From contig NZ_SJJZ01000004.1 of NCBI RefSeq assembly GCF_004331345.1, positions 868,001-932,000 on the forward strand: 64,000 bases of DNA, written 5' to 3'. The position numbers and the translations under genes are program-made. The stretch comes from Kribbella soli (lineage in GTDB: Bacteria > Actinomycetota > Actinomycetes > Propionibacteriales > Kribbellaceae). Below the pieces are notes generated by a model. The model did not search any database, was not told the DNA's origin, and saw only the letters and a list, made by a program, of their open reading frames with translations. This document shows, piece after piece, positions 1 to 8,318 of the stretch; within the stretch, counting starts at the first letter, position 1, and each line of letters begins with the position of its first letter.

Positions 1-207
1 GATCACCTGCTTGAGCCAGAGCCGGTTCGCCCGCGCCCACACGGGCGTCTCCGGCGCAATCTTCATGATCTGCCGATACAGCTCACGGTCGGACTCGTAG
101 TTGTCCTTGCCGCCGAGCGCGTAGTCGTAGACGCGGGCGACGCTCGGCCGGGTGGTGTCGATCCCGTGCGCGATCAGCCCGCTCTCGTACATCGGCTGAT
201 CGGTCAC
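1..207 (-). CDS. SAM-dependent methyltransferase, DUF574 family (3' part cut by window edge)
   Basis: Only the first 69 codons are inside the window; the gene continues beyond base 1. It starts with GTG at 207 (VTDQPMYESG) and carries the family N-terminal signature RVYDYALGGKDNYESDR, nearly the same as in the complete paralogue at 32701-33522 (RTYDYLLGGKDNFAVDR). DUF574 (S-adenosyl methyltransferase, PF04672) proteins are abundant in actinomycetes and mostly lack a known substrate. GGAG lies a few bases upstream of the GTG and supports the start. The function beyond SAM-dependent methyl transfer is inferred from the family only. Confidence 0.8.
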   Translation of the reverse strand, partial: MTDQPMYESGLIAHGIDTTRPSVARVYDYALGGKDNYESDRELYRQIMKIAPETPVWARANRLWLKQVI

Positions 208-320
208 ACCGTCTCCTCGCGACGCGGGGGCACACGTTCATTACGAGGGTAACGCACAGAGAGTCAGCGCTTCACCACGGCGAGTTCAATCTCTGTAAAA
301 CCTCAACCCGTGCAGGGGTT

Positions 321-782
321 TCAGCACGCGCAGGCGACACCGCGCGGCGCGGTCAGCGGGTCGGACTCCCGGCGCTCGATCCCGTCCGCGGTCTCGATCG
401 GCCCGCCTTCGCGCACCCAGTACTCGAACCCGCCGATCATCTCCTTCACCGGATAGCCGAGCTGCGCGAACGCGAGCGCCGCCTGCGTCGCGCCGTTGCA
501 ACCGGGGCCCCAGCAGTACGTCACGACCGTCACCCCGTCCGGTACGACGTCCGCCGCGCGCGCCGCGATCTCGCGGTGCGGCAGGTGGACCGAACCCGGC
601 ACGTGCCCCTGGTCCCAGCTCTCCCGGCTCCGGCTGTCGATCAGCACCCAGCCGGTGACGCCGGCGCCGATGTCCGCGGCGACATCGGCCGCGTCCACCT
701 CGAACGAGAGCCGGCCGGCGAAATGTGCGACGGCGGCGTCCCGCCCGGCAGCCGGGGTCTGCAGTACGGCCGAGGTCGTCAT
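321..782 (-). CDS. Rhodanese-like sulfurtransferase
   Basis: This is a 153-residue single-domain rhodanese. The fold reads WVLIDSRSRESWDQGHVPGS (around residues 45-64) followed by the active-site region TYCWGPGCNGAT with Cys90 and Cys95. Such proteins move sulfane sulfur or act as redox or signalling sulfurtransferases in the cytoplasm. ATG at 782 is chosen over a longer upstream reading because GGAGG sits seven bases before it and the upstream extension is Arg/His/Cys-rich and unlike the family. The last residues end in CAC, which could bind metal or be incidental. It precedes no obvious operon partner; NhaA-DsbA at 895-2781 is on the same strand upstream. Confidence 0.85.
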   Translation of the reverse strand: MTTSAVLQTPAAGRDAAVAHFAGRLSFEVDAADVAADIGAGVTGWVLIDSRSRESWDQGHVPGSVHLPHREIAARAADVVPDGVTVVTYCWGPGCNGATQAALAFAQLGYPVKEMIGGFEYWVREGGPIETADGIERRESDPLTAPRGVACAC

Positions 783-894
783 GTGATGCCTCCTTGATCG
801 GGAGCCACCAGCGTCGGCGATCCGCCTGGTACAGCGACAGTGGCAGAAATGACGTAGCACATCAAGATTCCGCCACGCCGATTGAGTTGTTGAT

Positions 895-2781
895 TCAGCC
901 CCGTCGCGAGGTGATCTTCGCCCGCGCCCGCGCCACCTTGATCGCCTGCTTCAGGGTCTCCATGTCGTACGCCCCGTAGTGCCGCTGCCCGTTCACGAAG
1001 AAGGTCGGCGTACCCGACACGCCGCTCGTGTCCGCCGACTCGACGTCCTGCGCGACCCGCGCCGCCGCCACGTGCCGCTTCACGTCGTCGTGCAACCGAT
1101 CGGTGTCCAGACCGAGCTGTTCCGCGTACCCGATCAGGTCCTTCGGCTGGAGGTTCTCCTGGTTCGCGAGCAGCAGGTCATGCATCTCCCAGAAAGCACC
1201 TTGAGCGGACGCCGCCTCCGCCACCTCAGCCGCGATCTGGGCGCGCGGGTGCACATCGGACAGCGGCAGATGCCGCCACACGTACCGCAGGTCGTCGTCC
1301 TGCAGCAGGTCCCGGACGATCGGCTCGGCCATCCCGCAGTACGGGCACTCGAAGTCGCCGTACTCGACCAGCGTCACCGACGCCGTCTCCGGGCCGCGGA
1401 TGTGGTCCCGCTCGGGATCCACCGGGTCGGTCAGGTCGACCAGCTGCTCCGCGTCCCCTAGCAGTGCTAGCGCCTTCTTCGGCGGCGACAGCAGCTTGGC
1501 CGCGCGGAACACCGCCCAGGTCAGCGCCGACGCGACGATCACCGCGGACAGCAGACCGACCTTCGCCTCGGCCAGCTGCGGCCCGTCGAACGCGATCGTT
1601 GCGATCAGCAACGACACCGTGAAGCCGATGCCGGCGATCGTCCCGCTGCCGACGACCGCGGCCCAGCCGACCCCCGGCCGGATCCGCCCGCTGCTCAAAC
1701 GTTCGAGCAGCCAGGACACCGTCGTCACCGCGAGCGGCTTGCCGACGACGTACCCGACCAGGATGCCGAGCGTGATCGGCGAGGTGAACGCCTGCCCGAG
1801 GAAGGCCGCGTCGATCGTCACACCCGCGTTCGCGAGGCCGAACAGCGGGACGATCAGGTAGCTGGTCCACGGGTGGTACAGGTACTGCAGGCGCTCGTTC
1901 GGCGAGATCGTCGTGGTCAGTCCGACGGTCGCGGACCGCGCCAGCTCCGGCGTCGGTTGCTCACGGAACAACCGGAACAGACCGGTCGCCTCCTCCAGCT
2001 GCTCACGCCCGGGCGAGTACGCCGGCGCCGTCAGCCCGATCGCGAGCCCGGCGACCACCGGGTCCACGCCGCTCTTCAGGAGGGCCGCCCACATCAGTAC
2101 GCCGAGGATCACGTAGACCCAGGCCTTGCGGACATGGAACAGCGACAGCACCAGCACGACCGCGAACGCGACGATCGCCAGCACGAGCGGCATCATCCTG
2201 ATGTCCTCGCTGTAGATGACCGCGATCACCACCAGCGCGAGCAGGTCGTCGACCACGAACACCGTCAGCAGGAACACCCGCACACGATCCGGCACACCAC
2301 GGCCGACCAACGCGAGCAGACCGAGCGCGAGCGCGGTGTCGGTCGACATCGCGACACCCCAGCCGTGCGACCCCGGACCGCCGGCATTGAACGCCAGGTA
2401 GATCAGCACCGGAGCGATCATCCCCGCGATCCCGGCCAGCATCGGCAGCACGAACCGGCTGCGTTCCCGCAGATCACCGAGGTCGAACTCGCGACGCGCC
2501 TCCAGCCCCACGACCAGGAAGAACAGCGTCATCAGCCCGCTGTTGATCCACTCCTGCAGATCCAGACTCAGTACGTCGTGCCCGAGCCCGATCGACAGAT
2601 CGGTCCGCCACACCTCGTCGTACGTCCCCGGCGACACGTTCGCCCACACCAACGCCAGCACGATCGCGGCCGCGAGCACCCCCGAACTACCCGCCTCGGT
2701 CCGCAAGAACGCCCGCATCGGCGCCGCAAATCCCCGCCGCCAGTCAGTCCGCCCGCTCAAAAGACCGGCCAACTCCGCCAT
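895..2781 (-). CDS. nhaA: Na+/H+ antiporter NhaA fused to a C-terminal DsbA-like thioredoxin domain
   Basis: The 628-residue protein has two parts. Residues about 20-420 form the multi-span NhaA antiporter, with the ion-binding aspartate pair in FVVDDLLALVV. Residues about 455-620 are a DsbA/thioredoxin-like domain with active-site CPYC (Cys479-Cys482) and the cis-proline region SGTPTFFVNG. The antiporter exchanges Na+ or Li+ for protons at the membrane; the role of the attached thiol-redox domain is not settled. This fusion is a known actinobacterial architecture. ATG 2781 is preferred to GTG 2790 because TACAGT ends seven bases before 2781, a likely leaderless -10 that would contain the GTG. 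Confidence 0.9.
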   Translation of the reverse strand: MAELAGLLSGRTDWRRGFAAPMRAFLRTEAGSSGVLAAAIVLALVWANVSPGTYDEVWRTDLSIGLGHDVLSLDLQEWINSGLMTLFFLVVGLEARREFDLGDLRERSRFVLPMLAGIAGMIAPVLIYLAFNAGGPGSHGWGVAMSTDTALALGLLALVGRGVPDRVRVFLLTVFVVDDLLALVVIAVIYSEDIRMMPLVLAIVAFAVVLVLSLFHVRKAWVYVILGVLMWAALLKSGVDPVVAGLAIGLTAPAYSPGREQLEEATGLFRLFREQPTPELARSATVGLTTTISPNERLQYLYHPWTSYLIVPLFGLANAGVTIDAAFLGQAFTSPITLGILVGYVVGKPLAVTTVSWLLERLSSGRIRPGVGWAAVVGSGTIAGIGFTVSLLIATIAFDGPQLAEAKVGLLSAVIVASALTWAVFRAAKLLSPPKKALALLGDAEQLVDLTDPVDPERDHIRGPETASVTLVEYGDFECPYCGMAEPIVRDLLQDDDLRYVWRHLPLSDVHPRAQIAAEVAEAASAQGAFWEMHDLLLANQENLQPKDLIGYAEQLGLDTDRLHDDVKRHVAAARVAQDVESADTSGVSGTPTFFVNGQRHYGAYDMETLKQAIKVARARAKITSRRG

Positions 2782-2932
2782 GGCGAACACTGTAATCGGG
2801 ACAGCTTGAAACGACTCCGACTGTCCTCTGTGTGGCCGCGAAGTGACGTGTTTTGGTGGCGGCTAACACTGCGGCAGGGTTGGGCTGCATTATTACTGTG
2901 CCCTACTGCGTGACCATGCCCTGGAGTTTCCA

Positions 2933-3631
2933 GTGACTGAGCCTGAGCTTGCCCATTCGGCGGATACATTCGCCCGGTTGGCGATCGAGTTGCACGATGC
3001 GCCTGGTGTCGAGGAGACCATCGACGCCGTGGTGCAATTCGCCTTGCAGGCTGTGAACTGCACGTACGCCGGTGTGGCCCTCTACACGCGTGGCTCGCAG
3101 GCGGAGATCGCCGCGGTCACGGATCAGGTCGTCACCGACATCTACGACCCACAGATCACCGCGGAGAGTGGCCCGCTCATCACTGCACTGCGCGAACGCA
3201 ACACGGTCCTGATCCCCGACACGACGTGCGACGACCGCTGGCCCGAGTGGAGTACCAAGGTCGCCGCGCTCGGGATCCGCAGCGTTCTCGACGTACCGTT
3301 GGCGACCGGTGACGCGCCGCGACGTACGGTCGGCGTGCTCGGGCTGTACAGCTCGGCGCCCGAGGCGTTCACCGCCGACGACGAGGCGATCGCGCATATC
3401 CTCGCGCGGCACGCGTCCGTGGCGGTGGCGTCCGCGCGGCACGAGGCGACGATGGCGGAGGCCGTCGACGCGCGGAAGCTGGTCGGTCAGGCGATGGGCA
3501 TCCTGATGGAGCGCTTCGACGTGGACGGTGACCGGGCGTTCGCCATCCTCAAGCGGTACTCCCAGGACACCAACACCAAACTGCGCGACGTCGCTCAGCA
3601 ACTGATCGATACGCGCAAGCTTCCGCACTGA
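2933..3631 (+). CDS. GAF-ANTAR domain regulator
   Basis: This 232-residue protein has an N-terminal GAF sensory domain (about residues 20-165) and a C-terminal ANTAR RNA-binding domain (about 170-228: KLVGQAMGILMERFDVDGDRAF is the usual ANTAR entry). ANTAR proteins act as antiterminators that bind paired hairpins in nascent RNA. The GAF half presumably senses a small ligand or redox state. The start is GTG 2933, with GGAG eight bases upstream. It is monocistronic between NhaA (divergent) and the ROK gene. No ANTAR-target hairpin pair was identified nearby, so its target is unknown. Confidence 0.88.
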   Translation: MTEPELAHSADTFARLAIELHDAPGVEETIDAVVQFALQAVNCTYAGVALYTRGSQAEIAAVTDQVVTDIYDPQITAESGPLITALRERNTVLIPDTTCDDRWPEWSTKVAALGIRSVLDVPLATGDAPRRTVGVLGLYSSAPEAFTADDEAIAHILARHASVAVASARHEATMAEAVDARKLVGQAMGILMERFDVDGDRAFAILKRYSQDTNTKLRDVAQQLIDTRKLPH

Positions 3632-3777
3632 AGAGAATCTGACACCGTTGTCCCGGCGCCACCCGCCACGATCCGTTGCATACTTCGGGATGAGCCTGAC
3701 GCCGGGATTTGTGCGGCCAGTACCGCGGACCGGGTCACGTCCCGGCGTCCCCTCTCAAGCGCAGCTAGTCTGACGCA

Positions 3778-4941
3778 ATGGGTGAGTGGCGGCCGTTGGC
3801 GGGGCCCTCGCGGCAGGTGGCGTTGGAGATCCTGCTGGACGGGCCGCTGTCGCGCGCCGAATTGTCGCGCCGGGTCGGCCTGTCGCCCGGCAGCCTGACG
3901 CGGTTGACGAAACCGATGGTCGAGTCCGGCCTGCTGGTCGAGGTCGAGGGCGGCCCCACGGACGCCCGCGTCGGCCGGCCCTCGCAGCCGCTCGACCTGG
4001 ACGCGAACGCCCATCACTTCGTCGGCATCAAGCTCACCGGCGACTCCGCGATCGGCGTACTCACGACGCTGCGCGCGGATGTGCTCGCGAGCGTCGAGCG
4101 CCCGATCACCGACCCGACACCGTCCGCGGTCGCCGACCTGGTGCTCGAGCTGACCGACGAGCTGGCGATCCAGGTTCCGGGTGGACAGCATGGGATCAAG
4201 GATGTGGCGATCAGCGGGCTCGGCGTCTCGCTCGGCGGCCGGGTGGCGGATCGTTCCGAGGTTCGCCTGGCGCAGTACCTGAACTGGGTCGACGTACCGT
4301 TCGGCGAGCTCCTCGCCGCGCACACCAGCGTCCCGATCGTGATCGCGAACGACCTGACCTCGCTCGTCGAAGCCACCCACTGGTTCGGCGCCGGCCGGAA
4401 CTCGGACCGCTTCGTCCTGCTCACGATCGGCGCCGGCGTCGGCTACGGGCTCGTCATCCACAACCGGGTGGTCGATAGTCCGGACATCACGCTCGGCCTG
4501 ATCGGCCACCACCCGCTGCTCCACGACGGCCCGCGTTGCGACCGCGGCCACCGCGGCTGCGCGCTCAGCCTGCTGACGGTCAGCGCCGTCACGAGCCAGG
4601 TCGGCGCGGAGCTCGGCAGGGAGGTCGGGTACGACGAGGCGCTCGATCTCGCGGCGAAAGGCGATCCCGCGGCACGCGCGATCGTGGGCCGGGCCGGTCG
4701 CGCACTGGGCAAGCTGATCGCGGCGTCCGCGAACTTCACCATGCCCGAACTGGTCGTCCTCGGCGGCGAAGGCGTCCGGCTCGCCGAGGTCGCGCACGAC
4801 GAGCTGCTGGCCGGCCTGCACGCCAACCGGCACCCGTCCGCCGCCGAGCTGCCGATGGTTCTGCAACCTGCCGATTTCAGCGAATGGGCCCGCGGCGCCG
4901 CCGTGGTCGCGATCCAGACCTTCGTTCTCGGAATCGAGTAA
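3778..4941 (+). CDS. ROK-family transcriptional regulator
   Basis: The protein has 387 residues: an N-terminal winged helix (about 10-75, with LSRAELSRRVGLSPGSLTRL) followed by a ROK sugar-kinase-like domain. The zinc-motif region reads HHPLLHDGPRCDRGHRGC, keeping the family His and Cys ligands. Such proteins are usually sugar-responsive repressors. TAGTCT at 3766-3771 followed by six bases and ATG 3778 suggests a leaderless transcript and fixes the start. No sugar operon is adjacent. Its stop codon lies inside the inverted repeat 4938-4967 that precedes the next gene. Confidence 0.88.
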   Translation: MGEWRPLAGPSRQVALEILLDGPLSRAELSRRVGLSPGSLTRLTKPMVESGLLVEVEGGPTDARVGRPSQPLDLDANAHHFVGIKLTGDSAIGVLTTLRADVLASVERPITDPTPSAVADLVLELTDELAIQVPGGQHGIKDVAISGLGVSLGGRVADRSEVRLAQYLNWVDVPFGELLAAHTSVPIVIANDLTSLVEATHWFGAGRNSDRFVLLTIGAGVGYGLVIHNRVVDSPDITLGLIGHHPLLHDGPRCDRGHRGCALSLLTVSAVTSQVGAELGREVGYDEALDLAAKGDPAARAIVGRAGRALGKLIAASANFTMPELVVLGGEGVRLAEVAHDELLAGLHANRHPSAAELPMVLQPADFSEWARGAAVVAIQTFVLGIE

Positions 4942-4970
4942 CTGTCTATTTCTCCATAGGCAGTTACACT
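4938..4970 (+). promoter_or_regulatory. Inverted-repeat operator plus -10 box of the 4977 acetyltransferase gene
   Basis: Twelve-base arms at 4938-4949 and 4956-4967 pair with one mismatch around a six-base centre. The core is CTGTCTAT-N6-ATAGGCAG. TACACT at 4965-4970 is exactly six bases before ATG 4977, so the operator overlaps the promoter of a leaderless gene. The identical 8+6+8 core occurs at 9328-9349 before the formate dehydrogenase operon. The binding protein is unknown. Confidence 0.65.
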
Positions 4971-4976
4971 GGCTCC

Positions 4977-5627
4977 ATGATGAGGCGATGGCTGGAAGGC
5001 TGGCGGCTGTGCCGCGGCCTGGCGCCGGTGATCGAGTACGACGACGCGTACGCCGCCGTACTGCGGCTCCCCGGGCGCGACCGCGAACTGTTCACCCGCA
5101 CCGACGACCCGACGACCGTTGACCGGCTGGCCCGGAGCCTGCCCGCGGACACCTGGCTGACCGTCACCACGCAGCACGGCGCGGAGATCGCCCGCCGGCT
5201 GGCAGATGCTGGGACACAGCCGTTCGAAGAGCAGAAGACGTTGATGTCGATCGACCTGCTCGCGCACCCGCGGGCGACTGCCGAGACCGAGACGGACGGC
5301 CCACTGGAGTACGTGAAGGTCCTCGTGGACGGCACCGTCGCGGCGGGCGGGATGGTGGCGATCGTCGGCGACGACGCCGTCATGCACGACATTCACACCG
5401 ATCCGGCGTACCGGCGACGGGGACTCGGCAGCGTGGTGATGGGCGCACTGGCCGCACGAGCGCTCGAGCGTGGCGCCCGGACCGGCCTGCTGATGGCCAC
5501 CACCGACGGCTTCCACCTCTACCGCAAGCTCGGCTGGGAAGCGGAGGCGACGATGGTGACGGCGTCAGGAGTTGCGGACCCGCGCCCGATGAGCGGCGAC
5601 CTTGGCGCGGTTCTGACAGGCGGTTGA
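4977..5627 (+). CDS. GNAT-family N-acetyltransferase
   Basis: This is a 216-residue protein whose C-terminal half (about 110-205) is a GNAT domain. The acetyl-CoA loop is visible as DPAYRRRGLGSVVMGALAAR, followed by GFHLYRKLGWE. The N-terminal half is typical of two-domain GNATs and its substrate cannot be predicted. The first of two tandem ATGs (4977) is chosen because TACACT ends exactly six bases before it. The stop overlaps the end of the convergent CGNR gene by 63 bases. It shares an operator core with the formate dehydrogenase operon, so it may belong to the same regulon. Confidence 0.85.
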   Translation: MMRRWLEGWRLCRGLAPVIEYDDAYAAVLRLPGRDRELFTRTDDPTTVDRLARSLPADTWLTVTTQHGAEIARRLADAGTQPFEEQKTLMSIDLLAHPRATAETETDGPLEYVKVLVDGTVAAGGMVAIVGDDAVMHDIHTDPAYRRRGLGSVVMGALAARALERGARTGLLMATTDGFHLYRKLGWEAEATMVTASGVADPRPMSGDLGAVLTGG

Positions 5628-6125
5628 GCAGAATCGCTGGTTCCCGTTCCGCGTCGAGTCCAGGAACAGGTCGTCACATCGGTCGGCCTCGCACCGGCGG
5701 AGCCGCTCCGCCTCGTCGCTCCCGAGCAGCATCGCCACGGCGGTGGCGAATTCGGCCAGCCAGCCGTTCGCGTCGTCGGGACTGCCGAAGTGCAGGTGCC
5801 ACGGCGCTCCCCCGTCCCGGGTCAACTGCGGCGCGGCCTTGGTCTCCCTGAGCAGCGCATTCACCCGTTCGACGGCCCGATCGACGTCGGGGAGTCTGCC
5901 GAGGGCGTCGTACAACGTTTTCCCGCCGACGGCGTAGTCGGCGGCATCGACGGCGGGCGGGCGGTTGGTGGTCAGCCGCAGTACGGCGTCGATCGCCGCG
6001 GCGTCCGGGGGAACCGCCGGGCGACCCTGCCGCTCGGCGGATCCGAAGGTGTTGGCCAGCGCGATCGCGGCCTGCAGCGACGCCTGCAGATGATCGGTGG
6101 CTTGCACCCGTCCAGTATCGCTCAT
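5565..6125 (-). CDS. CGNR zinc-finger protein (ABATE-type regulator)
   Basis: The 186-residue protein has an ABATE-like domain (about 10-130) and a C-terminal CGNR zinc finger, seen as CEADRCDDLFLD followed by RFCSTACQNRAKVAAHR. These proteins are thought to be stress-linked transcription regulators in actinomycetes. It is transcribed divergently from alanine racemase with 85 bases between the starts. Its 3' end overlaps the acetyltransferase gene on the other strand. No Shine-Dalgarno sequence is evident before ATG 6125, so a leaderless start is possible but no clean -10 is seen. Confidence 0.85.
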   Translation of the reverse strand: MSDTGRVQATDHLQASLQAAIALANTFGSAERQGRPAVPPDAAAIDAVLRLTTNRPPAVDAADYAVGGKTLYDALGRLPDVDRAVERVNALLRETKAAPQLTRDGGAPWHLHFGSPDDANGWLAEFATAVAMLLGSDEAERLRRCEADRCDDLFLDSTRNGNQRFCSTACQNRAKVAAHRARVRNS

Positions 6126-6210
6126 TCTTGTGGAGGAGGTACGTCATACCAGGGTCGTAGGCAGACATCCGTCCGCACTCCGATGATCCCGATCGTTGCC
6201 AGAAACAACA

Positions 6211-7356
6211 ATGACGGGTATGACCCTGGTTCAGTCCCGCCACCGCCCGGCAGCACGTGGGATCACCGGACTGTCGGAGGCCGTCGTCGACCTGTCCGCC
6301 GTCCGCGACAACGTCCGAAACTTCAGAAAACGTGTTCCGCAGGGCGTTCTGGCCGTGGTGAAGGCCGACGCCTTCGGGCACGGCGCCGTGCCGGTGGCGC
6401 GGTCAGCCGTCGAGGCGGGTGCGACCTGGCTGGGCGTCGCGCACGCCGACGAAGCGCTGCAACTGCGCGCGGCCGGGCTGACCGTCCCCATCCTGACCTG
6501 GCTGTACGACGCGACCGAACTCATGCTGCTCGGCGATATGGACGTCGACGTCAGCGTCTCGACGGTCGCCGAACTGCAACACGTCGTGTCCATTCCGTCC
6601 GTCCACTACGTGCACCTCAAGCTGGACACCGGTTTGCACCGGGCCGGCAGTGCACCTGACCAGTGGATCGAGCTCACCCGAACGGCGGCGCACTACGAGG
6701 CGCTCGGCGCCGTCACGGTCCGCGGGATCTGGTCGCACCTCTCGCACGGCGATTCCGCCGACGCCGTGCAGAGCCGGCGGCAACTGCAGCTCCTGCGGAC
6801 CGGGGTGGGTCTCACGCACCGAGCCGGTCTGCGGCCGAGTGTCGTCCACCTGGCCAACTCGGCCGGTGCGATCACGCTCGACGCACCGGACACGAACCTG
6901 GTCCGGATCGGCGCCGGCCTGTACGGGATCGACGAGCTGGGGATCGGGTTGCGGCCGGCGATGCGGCTGCTGAGCAAGCTGACCCAGGTACGGCGGATCC
7001 GCGCCGGCGAAGGGGTTTCGTACGGGCACGACTTCGTGGCGGACCGGGACACGACGATCGGCCTGGTGCCGATCGGGTACGCCGACGGTGTCCCGCGGGC
7101 CGCCGTACGGCAGGCGAGTGTGCAGTGCCGCGGCGTACGGATGCCGGTGATCGGGCGGATCGCGATGGACCAGTTCGTCGTCGACGCCGGTGACCTCACG
7201 GTCGAGCCCGGTGAACCGGTGACGATCTTCGGCGACGGCTTCCACGGCGAGCCGACCGCTGCCGAGTGGGCCGAGTGGTCCGGCACGATCCCGCACGAGA
7301 TCTACTGCGGCATCGGTTCCCGGGTGCGTAGGAGCTACGAGGAGGGGACCCGATGA
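6211..7356 (+). CDS. alr: Alanine racemase
   Basis: About 381 residues of fold-type III PLP racemase. The PLP-binding lysine is in VVKADAFGHG (K51 from ATG 6211), the second catalytic residue region is GEGVSYGHDF, and IGRIAMDQFVVD is the usual C-terminal motif. It makes D-alanine for peptidoglycan. The reading frame also opens with TTG 6196 and has another ATG at 6220; 6211 is a compromise and the start is uncertain. It overlaps ddl by ATGA (7353-7356), and ddl overlaps the dipeptidase gene in the same way, so all three are translationally coupled. Confidence 0.9.
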   Translation: MTGMTLVQSRHRPAARGITGLSEAVVDLSAVRDNVRNFRKRVPQGVLAVVKADAFGHGAVPVARSAVEAGATWLGVAHADEALQLRAAGLTVPILTWLYDATELMLLGDMDVDVSVSTVAELQHVVSIPSVHYVHLKLDTGLHRAGSAPDQWIELTRTAAHYEALGAVTVRGIWSHLSHGDSADAVQSRRQLQLLRTGVGLTHRAGLRPSVVHLANSAGAITLDAPDTNLVRIGAGLYGIDELGIGLRPAMRLLSKLTQVRRIRAGEGVSYGHDFVADRDTTIGLVPIGYADGVPRAAVRQASVQCRGVRMPVIGRIAMDQFVVDAGDLTVEPGEPVTIFGDGFHGEPTAAEWAEWSGTIPHEIYCGIGSRVRRSYEEGTR

Positions 7357-8318
7357 AGGTCGCAGTGGTGATGGGTGGGGCGAGCCCGGAGCACGACGTC
7401 TCGCTGGCCAGCGGAAAGGGCATCGTGAAGGCCGTCGAACTGCTCGGCCACACGGCGATCCCGCTGGTGATCGATGCTGAAGGCAACTGGTTGGACGGGC
7501 AGCACGAAGCGATCGAGATCCTGCAGGCGTGCGATGTCACGATCCCGGCGTTGCACGGCGAGGGCGGCGAGGACGGCAGCCTGCAGGGCTTCCTCGAGCA
7601 GCTGCACATCCCGTACGTCGGCAGCGGCATCGCGGCCAGTGCGGTCGGGCTGGACAAGCACCTGACCAAGGCGGTTCTGAAGGCACACGGGATCCCGGTG
7701 ACGCCGGGGGTCACGCTGCGCGGCGCCGAGCTGACCGACACCGAAGCCGCGCTGCAGAAGCTGAAAGTGGCTGGCTTGGACTTCCCGCTGTTCGTGAAAC
7801 CGGCGAACGGCGGCTCGAGTTTCGGCGTCACCCGCGCGACGAACCTGCCGACGCTGCTGGCGGCGATCGCGGAAGCGACCGCGTTCGGTCCGCAGGTGCT
7901 GGTGGAGCAGGAGATGGTGGGTCGCGAGATCGACCTCGCGGTGCTGGAGTTCCCGGACGGGCGGGTGGAGACCGCGCCGGCACTGGAGATCCATCCGGAT
8001 CCGGAGCAGCCGTTCTTCAACGCGACCGCGAAGTACGACAGCAGCGCCACACGGTTCGTCGTACCGGCACGCATCGATCCCGAGCTGGCGATCCGACTGC
8101 GGCGGACGGCGATCGACGTGTTCGAGGTGCTCGGCTGCGAAGGGCTGGCCCGGGTGGACTTCTTCGTACCGCCCGACGGTGAGCCGGTCGTCAACGAGAT
8201 CAACACATTCCCCGGGTTCACGCCGGCGTCGCAGTTCCCGCGGATGTGGGCCGCGGCCGGGATGTCGTACGCCGAGGTCGTCGACACCCTGATCCGTACA
8301 GCGGTGGAGCGCGGATGA
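7353..8318 (+). CDS. ddl: D-alanine--D-alanine ligase
   Basis: The 321-residue protein is an ATP-grasp ligase: MKVAVVMGGASPEHDVSL at the N-terminus, KPANGGSSFGVT for nucleotide binding, ARVDFF and NEINTFPGFTPASQFP near the end. The omega-loop segment NATAKYDSSATRF keeps the Tyr that marks D-Ala-D-Ala (or D-Ser) ligases; D-Ala-D-Lac ligases of the VanA type carry His-based loops instead. It therefore probably joins two D-alanines, though D-Ser specificity is not excluded. It sits between alr and a VanX-like dipeptidase gene with four-base overlaps on both sides. Confidence 0.9.
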   Translation: MKVAVVMGGASPEHDVSLASGKGIVKAVELLGHTAIPLVIDAEGNWLDGQHEAIEILQACDVTIPALHGEGGEDGSLQGFLEQLHIPYVGSGIAASAVGLDKHLTKAVLKAHGIPVTPGVTLRGAELTDTEAALQKLKVAGLDFPLFVKPANGGSSFGVTRATNLPTLLAAIAEATAFGPQVLVEQEMVGREIDLAVLEFPDGRVETAPALEIHPDPEQPFFNATAKYDSSATRFVVPARIDPELAIRLRRTAIDVFEVLGCEGLARVDFFVPPDGEPVVNEINTFPGFTPASQFPRMWAAAGMSYAEVVDTLIRTAVERG

